NCBI RefSeq assembly: GCF_022348085.1
Contig: NZ_JAKRFN010000001.1
Coordinates: forward strand, 434,001 to 498,000
Origin: Mycobacterium sp. PSTR-4-N
GTDB taxonomy: Bacteria > Actinomycetota > Actinomycetes > Mycobacteriales > Mycobacteriaceae
Reading direction: 5' to 3'
DNA: 64,000 bases
A program made the translations under genes and the position numbers. Shown here in pieces: positions 44,078-51,600 of the stretch. Below the pieces are notes generated by a model. That model was not told where the DNA came from and made no database searches. It saw nothing but the letters and a program-made list of their open reading frames with translations. Position 1 is the first letter of the stretch. Each line of letters begins with the position of its first letter.

Positions 44078-44140
44078 GTGCCTGACAACCACATCCGCCG
44101 CGACCCCCACCACCTCTACGAGAAAGCCGCCGCCTCATGA
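44078..44140 (+). CDS. 20-codon small ORF coupled to pcd, possible leader peptide
   Basis: It starts with GTG and is preceded by a perfect GGAGG with 4-base spacing. It encodes VPDNHIRRDPHHLYEKAAAS (20 residues, three His in total, HH pair). Its TGA overlaps the pcd ATG (ATGA), so ribosomes finishing it can start on pcd. It lies in the short lrpA/pcd divergent region. It could be a translational activator, an attenuation peptide or a real micro-protein. It has no similarity that I recognise. Confidence 0.55.
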   Translation: MPDNHIRRDPHHLYEKAAAS

Positions 44141-45681
44141 CCTCCACCGTCTTGTCCGCGCTCCCCACCTCCGATGACTTGCGTGCCCGGGTGCAGGAGG
44201 CGCTCGACGCGGTGGGCGCCCGGGTGGCCCTGGCCGCGCCGAACGCCGGCGGCATCACCGCCAGCTCCCCGATCAACGGTGACGTGCTGTTCACCGTCAC
44301 CGAGTCATCCACCGACGAGGTCGACGCGGCGATCGCCGCGGCCGCCGACGCCTTCGCCATCTGGCGGACCACACCCGCCCCGGTGCGCGGCGCGCTGGTG
44401 GCCCGGTTGGGCCGGCTGCTGGTCGAACACAAGGACGCGCTGGCCACCCTGGTGACGATCGAAGCGGGCAAGATCACCTCCGAGGCACTGGGCGAGGTGC
44501 AGGAGATGATCGACATCTGCGAGTTCGCCGTCGGCCTGTCCCGCCAGCTCTACGGCAAGACCATCGCCTCCGAACGGCCAGGACACCGGCTCATGGAGAC
44601 CTGGCATCCCCTCGGCGTCGTCGGCGTCATCACCGCGTTCAACTTCCCCGTCGCGGTGTGGGCGTGGAACACCGCGGTGGCGCTGGTCTGCGGTGACACC
44701 GTGGTGTGGAAGCCGTCGGAACTGACGCCGCTGACCGCGATCGCCTGCCACGCGCTGCTGGCCCGCGCCTGCGCCGACGTGGGCGCGCCCACCGGCGTCT
44801 CCCAGCTGGTGCAGGGCAGCCGCGAGGTGGGCGAGCAGCTGGTCGACGACCGCCGCGTCGCGTTGCTGTCGGCGACCGGGTCGGTGCGCATGGGCCGCGA
44901 GATCGGGCCGCGGGTGGCGCAGCGCTTCGGCAAGGTCCTGCTCGAACTCGGCGGCAACAACGCCGCCGTCGTCACCCCGTCGGCCGACCTCGACCTCGCG
45001 GTGCGCGGCATCGTGTTCTCCGCCGCCGGCACCGCCGGTCAGCGCTGCACGACGCTGCGCCGGCTGATCGTGCACTCGTCGATCGCCGACGAGCTGGTGG
45101 CCCGGATCGTCGCGGCGTACGAGCAGCTGCCGGTCGGCGACCCTGCCGCCGAAGGCACGCTGGTCGGCCCGCTGATCCACGAGAGGTCCTACCGCGACAT
45201 GGTCGGCGCGCTGCAGCAGGCGGCCGCCGAGGGCGGCGAGGTGATCGGCGGGGATCGGGTGGACGTCGGAGACGAGGGCGCGTTCTACGTCCGGCCAGCG
45301 GTGGTGCGGATGCCCGCGCAGAGCGAGGTGGTGCACCTCGAGACCTTCGCGCCGATCCTCTACGTGCTGACCTACGAGACGCTCGACGAGGCCATCGCAA
45401 TGAACAACGCTGTCCCCCAAGGTCTCTCCTCGGCGATCTTCACTCTCGACGTCCGCGAGGCCGAGCGGTTCCTGGCCGCCGACGGGTCGGACTGCGGCAT
45501 CGCCAACGTCAACATCGGCACCTCGGGCGCGGAGATCGGCGGCGCGTTCGGCGGTGAGAAGGAAACCGGGGGCGGCCGCGAGTCCGGCTCGGATGCGTGG
45601 AAGGCGTACATGCGCCGGGCCACCAACACCGTGAACTACTCCACGGAGCTCCCCCTGGCCCAGGGCGTCCACTTCGGCTAG
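44137..45681 (+). CDS. pcd: Piperideine-6-carboxylate / aminoadipate-semialdehyde dehydrogenase
   Basis: This 514-residue aldehyde dehydrogenase oxidises 2-aminoadipate semialdehyde, the Lat product, to 2-aminoadipate with NAD(P)+. Its catalytic Cys is C304 in AGQRCTTL and the general base is E270 in LLELGGNN. ITAFNFPVAVWAWN and WKPSELTPLT are the usual cofactor segments. It corresponds to M. tuberculosis Pcd (Rv3293); the gene Rv3292 that separates lrpA and pcd there is absent here. Translation is coupled to the small ORF upstream, and the weak intrinsic ribosome-binding site supports that dependence. Confidence 0.93.
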   Translation: MTSTVLSALPTSDDLRARVQEALDAVGARVALAAPNAGGITASSPINGDVLFTVTESSTDEVDAAIAAAADAFAIWRTTPAPVRGALVARLGRLLVEHKDALATLVTIEAGKITSEALGEVQEMIDICEFAVGLSRQLYGKTIASERPGHRLMETWHPLGVVGVITAFNFPVAVWAWNTAVALVCGDTVVWKPSELTPLTAIACHALLARACADVGAPTGVSQLVQGSREVGEQLVDDRRVALLSATGSVRMGREIGPRVAQRFGKVLLELGGNNAAVVTPSADLDLAVRGIVFSAAGTAGQRCTTLRRLIVHSSIADELVARIVAAYEQLPVGDPAAEGTLVGPLIHERSYRDMVGALQQAAAEGGEVIGGDRVDVGDEGAFYVRPAVVRMPAQSEVVHLETFAPILYVLTYETLDEAIAMNNAVPQGLSSAIFTLDVREAERFLAADGSDCGIANVNIGTSGAEIGGAFGGEKETGGGRESGSDAWKAYMRRATNTVNYSTELPLAQGVHFG

Positions 45682-45796
45682 GCCCCCTCATGCCGCGAGC
45701 GCTGGGGGCACCACCCGCTTGCGGGGGAGGGTTTGTACGCCGACACGCCGCGCCGGGCGTACATTCTGCGCGCGCTCGCCGTCGAGAATCGTGGCT

Positions 45797-46618
45797 ATGG
45801 AACTAGACGGCAAGGTCGCAATCGTCACCGGCGCGGGGTCGGGCATCGGTGCGGCGCTCGCGACCGGGCTCGCCGCCCGCGGCGTGCGGGTGGTCCTCGG
45901 CGACCTCGACGAAGCGGGCGCGCATGCCCACGCCGAGGCGATCCGGTCACAGGGTGGTCAGGCCATCGGGTTGAGGGCCGACGCCTCCGACGTCGTCGAC
46001 ATCGAGGGCATGATCACGCTGGCCGGCCGCGAATTCGACCCCGTCGACATCTACATCGCGAACGCCGGCATCATCGGACGGCCCGGGCTCGGCACCGAGA
46101 AGGACTGGGACGCGATCCTCGATGTCAACCTGCGCGCGCACATCCGCGCCGCGAGACTGCTTGTGCCGCACTGGCAATCGAAGGGTGCGGGCTACTTCGT
46201 CTCGGTGGCCTCGGCGGCGGGGTTGTTGACCCAGCTCGGAGCGGCCGGGTACGCGGTGAGCAAGCACGCCGTCGTCGGGTTCGCGGAGTGGCTGGCGATC
46301 ACCTACGGCGACGACGGCATCGGGGTCAGCTGCGTGTGCCCGCTCGGAGTGGAAACACCACTGCTGCAAGCAGTTCGCAGCACCGAAGACCCGGATGCAC
46401 GGCTCGGCGCCTCGTCGATCGAACAGTCCGCCGCGGTGCTCACCGCCGACGACGTGGCGACGGCGACCATCGACGCGATGCTCGCCGACCGATTCCTCGT
46501 GCTGCCGCACCCCGAACTGTTGGACATGTACCGGCACAAGGGCGGCGACTACGACCGGTGGATCTCGGGGATGCGGCGGTATCAGCGCGCGCTGCGCGCC
46601 CGGGACGAGACGTCATAA
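45797..46618 (+). CDS. Short-chain dehydrogenase/reductase
   Basis: This 273-residue classical SDR has the cofactor motif TGAGSGIG at residues 12-19, the acidic residue after the second strand in LGDLDEAG (favouring NAD(H)), NAG in IANAGIIG, and the catalytic Ser/Tyr/Lys in SVASAAG and YAVSKHA. The substrate is unknown. It follows pcd by 115 bp in the same direction and may be read from its own promoter. ATG 45797 begins at the first strand; upstream in-frame sequence looks non-coding. Confidence 0.9.
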   Translation: MELDGKVAIVTGAGSGIGAALATGLAARGVRVVLGDLDEAGAHAHAEAIRSQGGQAIGLRADASDVVDIEGMITLAGREFDPVDIYIANAGIIGRPGLGTEKDWDAILDVNLRAHIRAARLLVPHWQSKGAGYFVSVASAAGLLTQLGAAGYAVSKHAVVGFAEWLAITYGDDGIGVSCVCPLGVETPLLQAVRSTEDPDARLGASSIEQSAAVLTADDVATATIDAMLADRFLVLPHPELLDMYRHKGGDYDRWISGMRRYQRALRARDETS

Positions 46619-46935
46619 TCCCGTCACCTCTACGACCTGTCGCCACCGACACCGTCCCTGTGTGATTGCGCCCCGCACGCCGATGGTCACCTCACAGCAA
46701 AATCACAGCCAGTAGTCGCACCAGCTAGATCACACCGCGTACTGCGTCCGCTAACACGAGCCGACCGCTGCGCAACAACCGGTGATCCCCTGCTGCAACC
46801 CCCGCCGCCGGAGCCCCCACCGCGCCCCCTGTACACCGCCTCGTCGGCTCGTTTCATCGCCCCCGGTGGGGGCTGCGCCGCGTGTAATCTCCGAACTCTG
46901 GACACCCGTTTGGGCTCCACGAAGAAAGGACGACT
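46619..46935. other. 317-bp non-coding region before the halogenase-PKS operon
   Basis: No gene is supported; the frames here are short and lack ribosome-binding sites. The second half carries two overlapping inverted repeats (46812-46822 with 46864-46874; 46859-46873) and a TAATCT -10 element at 46885-46890. It is the only untranslated stretch upstream of about 10 kb of tightly packed genes, so it is their likely control region. Confidence 0.6.
46812..46890 (+). promoter_or_regulatory. Promoter and overlapping dyads of the halogenase-PKS operon
   Basis: agcccccaccg (46812-46822) pairs with cggtgggggct (46864-46874) over 11 bp. Within the right arm, gccccc-ggt-gggggc (46859-46873) is a second, mutually exclusive hairpin. 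TAATCT (46885-46890) fits TANNNT; its -35 window (about 46862-46867) falls inside the dyad, as an operator would. Confidence 0.45.
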
Positions 46936-48696
46936 GTGGACGTTCGAGCGCAGCTGTCACAACTCGACGAGACAGCACGCGACGCCCTCGCGCGCCGCAT
47001 CAAGACCCGGCTCGCAGCCCGCGACGACGACACGAGCGATCATCATGTCGCGATCGTCGGCGGCGGAATTGCCGCCCTGACACTCGCCCTCGAGTTGCGC
47101 TCCATCCGCCCCGGCACGCGCATCCTCGTCGTCGAACCCAGCCCGCACCCGGTCCCCGAGATCACCCACACCGTCGGCGAATCGACCGTCGAGATCTCGG
47201 CGCACTACCTGCGCGAGCGGCTCGGCCTGGCCGATCACCTCCAGAACCACCAGATCCGCAAGATGGGCCTGCGGATGTTCTTCAGCCAGGACGACAACAC
47301 CGACATCAGCCGGCGCGTCGAGGTCGGCAGCAGCGCATTCGTTCCGCAGACCACCTATCAGATCGACCGCGGCAGGCTGGAGAACGAACTGCACCGGCGC
47401 TGCGTGGCCGAGGGTGTCGAGTTCCTGACCGGGCGAGCGCGGGCGGTGGCGCTGGGCGGCTCGGAGGCGCCGCACCGGGTGACCATCCAGCGTGACGACG
47501 ATGTGATCGAGCGGACGGCCCGCTGGGTCGTCGACGCCTCCGGACGAAACCGTCTGCTGCCCCGTGAGCTCGACCTGAAGCGAGCCAACGGACACCACTG
47601 CAACGCCGCATGGCTGCGCATCGCCACCGAGATCGACGTCGGGCAGTGGAGCGACGACCCCTCGTGGCACGCCCGGCTCTCCGAAGGGCGGCGCGAGTAC
47701 TCGACGAACCATCTGATGGGCGAGGGATACTGGGTGTGGTTGATCCGGTTGGCCTCCGGCGCAACCAGTGTCGGCATCGTGGCCGATCCGGCCTTTCACC
47801 CCTTCGACGGGTTCAACACGCTCGACAAGGCCCTGGTGTGGCTGCGTGAGCGCGAACCGCAGTGCGCCGCGGTCCTCGACGAGAACGCCGGACAGATCAA
47901 AGACTTCCGGGTGATGAAGCAGTACAGCCACACGGCTGCCAAGGTCTACGACGGGCAGGCCCGCTGGTGCCTGACCGGTGATGCCGGCGTCTTCTTGGAC
48001 CCGCTCTATTCCTCCGGCCTCGACCTGGTCGCGATCGGCAACGGTCTGGTGACCGACATGATCACCCGTGACCTCGACGGAGCCGACGTCATCGCCCGCG
48101 CTGCCATCGGCGACTCGATGTTCCGCTCACTGACCGACATGTGGTGCAACATCTACCGCGACCAGTACGTGCTGATGGGGTCACCGACGGTGATGGCGGT
48201 GAAAGTCATCTGGGACATCGCGTTCTACTGGGGCTTCATCGGATTCCTCTACAGCAACGATCGTTTCACCCAGGTGGCCGACGATCCCGAACTGGTGCCC
48301 TACCTGCAGGGCCTGATCGACCTGAGCAACCGGATGCAGCTGTTCTTCCGCGAGTGGGCCGCCGTCGAGCACGATCCTGCCCCCGCCCGATTCGTCGACC
48401 TCTACGTTCCGCTGAACTTCATGGCCACGCTGCACCACGCGATGATGGGCACATCGGATGCGGTCCGCGAACAGTTCGACGCCAACGCGCTGCTGCTGCG
48501 ACAGATCGCGGGCCAGGTCGTCGACGATGTCATGAGCGACAAGGCGTCTCGGTTCTCCGACGACGACGTGATGGCCCAGGCGCAGGCATGGCAGCGTGAC
48601 GGGCTGCTGCGCGAATTGCGCACCGTCTTCCGTGAACAGCAGGAGATCGACCCCATCTCTACCGGATGGGTGCTGAGCACCGCGGCAGCCCGATGA
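46936..48696 (+). CDS. Flavin-dependent halogenase-like enzyme
   Basis: This 586-residue FAD enzyme is of the flavin-dependent halogenase family. The Rossmann motif is GGGIAA at 42-47, and GESTVEIS at 81-88 is typical of the family. K109 in RKMG matches the position of the catalytic Lys that carries hypohalite. The diagnostic WxWxI motif is W266, W268 and I270 in YWVWLIRL, with Arg where Pro is common. GDAGVFLDPLYSSG (348-361) is the second FAD motif. An N-terminal helix (about residues 1-28) precedes the domain. The GTG at 46936 follows AAAGGAC, and the stop overlaps the PKS start. It probably chlorinates the PKS product or its carrier-bound chain; a monooxygenase role is possible. Confidence 0.85.
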   Translation: MDVRAQLSQLDETARDALARRIKTRLAARDDDTSDHHVAIVGGGIAALTLALELRSIRPGTRILVVEPSPHPVPEITHTVGESTVEISAHYLRERLGLADHLQNHQIRKMGLRMFFSQDDNTDISRRVEVGSSAFVPQTTYQIDRGRLENELHRRCVAEGVEFLTGRARAVALGGSEAPHRVTIQRDDDVIERTARWVVDASGRNRLLPRELDLKRANGHHCNAAWLRIATEIDVGQWSDDPSWHARLSEGRREYSTNHLMGEGYWVWLIRLASGATSVGIVADPAFHPFDGFNTLDKALVWLREREPQCAAVLDENAGQIKDFRVMKQYSHTAAKVYDGQARWCLTGDAGVFLDPLYSSGLDLVAIGNGLVTDMITRDLDGADVIARAAIGDSMFRSLTDMWCNIYRDQYVLMGSPTVMAVKVIWDIAFYWGFIGFLYSNDRFTQVADDPELVPYLQGLIDLSNRMQLFFREWAAVEHDPAPARFVDLYVPLNFMATLHHAMMGTSDAVREQFDANALLLRQIAGQVVDDVMSDKASRFSDDDVMAQAQAWQRDGLLRELRTVFREQQEIDPISTGWVLSTAAAR

Positions 48697-51600
48697 GCCC
48701 AGCCCACCGCGACGACCGGGAGGCGTTGGCGATCGTCGGCATCGGATGCCGACTGCCCGGTGGTGTCGACTCCCCCGACGACTTCTGGCGCCTGCTGCTC
48801 GACGAAGTCGACGCCACCCGCGAGGTACCCGAGTCCCGCTGGCATGCACCGCGATTCCATGATCCAGCAGCGGGTAAGGCCGGGAAGATGGTCACCCGCC
48901 GGGGTGGATACCTGGAGGAGATCGATCAGTTCGACGCGGCGTTCTTCGGCATCTCCCCTCGCGAGGCCAACCTGCTCGACCCGCAGCAACGACTGCTGTT
49001 GCATGCCACCTGGGAAGCCCTGGAGGACGGCGGGATTCCTGCCGACACGCTGGCCGGCACCGACGTCGGGGTGTTCATCGGCGGTTTCACGCTGGACTAT
49101 CAGCTGCTGCAGAACCAGGGCCGCACCAGCCGATTCCGCTTCAAGCCGCATTCGGCGACCGGGATGATGATGACGATGCTCGCCAATCGCATCTCCTACG
49201 CGTTCGACTTCCGCGGTCCGAGCATGGCCGTCGACACCGCGTGCTCGAGTTCACTCGTCGCCGTTCACCTTGCCGCGCAGAGCATCTGGAATGGTGACTG
49301 CCGGCTGGCGCTGGCCGGCGGGGTCAACGTCATCGTGGGCCCCAACACGGCGATCGCCGAATCCAAGAGCGGCTTCCTCTCCGCCGACGGACGCTGCAAG
49401 GCCTTCGACGCATCGGCCGACGGATACGCCCGAGGAGAAGGCGGCGCCGTCGTCGTCCTCAAGCCGGTGCAGGACGCGGTGCGCGACGGTGACCGGATCT
49501 ACGCCCAGATCCTGGGCTCTGCCGTCACCCAGGACGGTCACACCGACGGCATCACGGTTCCGAGCGAAGACGCCCAGCGCGCCGCGATCATCACGGCGCT
49601 CGAGCGGGCCGGTGTCGGGCCGACCGACATCGGCTACGTGGAAGCCCACGGCACCGGGACCCCAGTCGGGGACCCGGTCGAAACCCGCGCCCTGGCAAGC
49701 GCACTCGCGGTGGACCGGACGCCCGAGAACCCGCTGCTGATCGGATCGGTCAAGACGAACATCGGCCATCTCGAAGCCGGCGCCGGTGTCGCGGGACTCA
49801 TCAAGGCCGCGCTCACCCTGCAGCACGGCCAGATTCCCGCCAGCCTGCACCTGAAGACCCCGAGCAGCCCGCTCGCGGAACTCCACCTCGACATCCCACG
49901 CACCACCGTGCCCTTCCCGGCTGGGCAGCGACGGATCGCGGGCGTCAACTCGTTCGGATTCGGCGGCACCAACGCTCACGTCGTCATCGCCGAACCCCCC
50001 ACCGCCACATCGCAGCCCGACGCCACCGCGACGGCCGAGGGGCTCACCCTCCTCCCCGTGTCCGCACGCTCCCCGGAAGCGCTCGCTGCCACGGCCCGCC
50101 AACTGGCCGACCACCTGCGGGCCCACCCCGACACCGGCCTGGCAGATCTGGGTCACACCCTGAGCCGGCGCCGCAGCCATCTGAGCCACCGCCGCGCGCT
50201 GACCGTCGCCGACATCGGTGAAGCCCGCGAGGAACTGCTCAAACTGGCCGACACCGGCGGTGAATCGGCGATCCCCCGCACCGGGACCGAGGCGCCGAAG
50301 CTGGCCTTCGTCTGCACTGGCATGGGCCCGCAGTGGTGGAAGATGTGCCGCGGCCTGCTGGACACCCATCCGGTGTTCGCGGCGAGCATCGAGCGCACCG
50401 ATCGCGAACTCTCCCGCTACACCGACTGGTCGCTGCTCACCGAACTCCGCCGTGACGAAACCGAGTCGCGGATGGGTGAGACCGAGGTAGCCCAGCCCGC
50501 CAACTTCGCCGTCCAGATCGCCCTGGCTGAGCAACTCGCCCACTTCGGCGTGAAGCCCGACGCCGTGATCGGGCACAGCGCCGGCGAAGTGGCGGCACAT
50601 CACCTCGCCGGACTGCTGACCTTCGAGCAGGCCGTCGAGGTGATCTATCACCGCAGCCGCCTGCAGCAGCGCACCACCGGCATGGGCCGCATGCTCGCGG
50701 TGGGCCTGAGCGCCGAGACGCTGATGCAGACCCTCGACGCCGACATCGTGGCCGAGTTCGGGCAGCGGGTGTCGATCGCCGCGATCAACAGCCCGTTCGC
50801 CGTGACGGTGGCCGGCGACGAGGACGTACTCGCCGACATCGTGCGGCAACTCGACGAAGCGGAGGTCTTCCACCGCCACCTCGCGGTGAAGGTGCCCTAC
50901 CACACGCACTACATGGACCTCATCCGCGACGATCTGTTCAGCGCTTTCGACGGGTTGTCCTCGACACCCGCACGCATCCCGCTGTATTCGACCGTCACCG
51001 GGGAGCAACTCACCGAGTACACCGCCGGTGCCGCGTACTGGTGGCAGAACTGCCGCGCCACCGTGCTCTTCGAGGCTGCCGCGCGGCGGATGCTCGACGA
51101 CGGCTTCACTCATTTCGTCGAGCTCGGTCCGCATCCCGTGCTGGCGTCGTCGATTCTGGAGGCCGCAGGATCGCAGCCCGTCGCGGTGGTGGCGACGCAG
51201 CGTCGAGGCGACGACGACGCCCGCACCCTGCTGGGTGGGGTGGCAGCCTTGTACGGTCTCGGCCACGACATCGACTGGCAGGCAGTGTATCCCGCCGGCA
51301 CTCTGGTCACGCTACCGACCTACCCGTGGCAGTCGAAACGCTTCTGGCACGAGACGCAGGAGGCGGCCGAAGACCTGCACTACACGCCGGTGCACCCGCT
51401 CCTCGGCCAGCCGGTGACGGGCGCGCACCCCACCTGGGAGGTCGAGCTCAGCGTGGTGTCGCTGCCCTTCCTGGCAGACCACCAGGTCCAGAGCACAGTC
51501 GTGGTACCCGGCGCCGTCTACCTCGAGATGGCGCTCGCGGCGGCCATGGAGACCTACGGAACTGCTTGTAGCGTAGATGATCTCGTGCTGCACCGGGCGC

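Noticed and set aside
43584..44516. Long N-terminal extension of lrpA (310 codons)
   Set aside because: The extra part is antisense to pcd; the family start (ATG 44054) gives the normal length of about 150 residues.
46687..46978. Short frames in the non-coding region before the halogenase
   Set aside because: Arg/Gly-rich, without start signals, and overlapping the promoter/dyad region.
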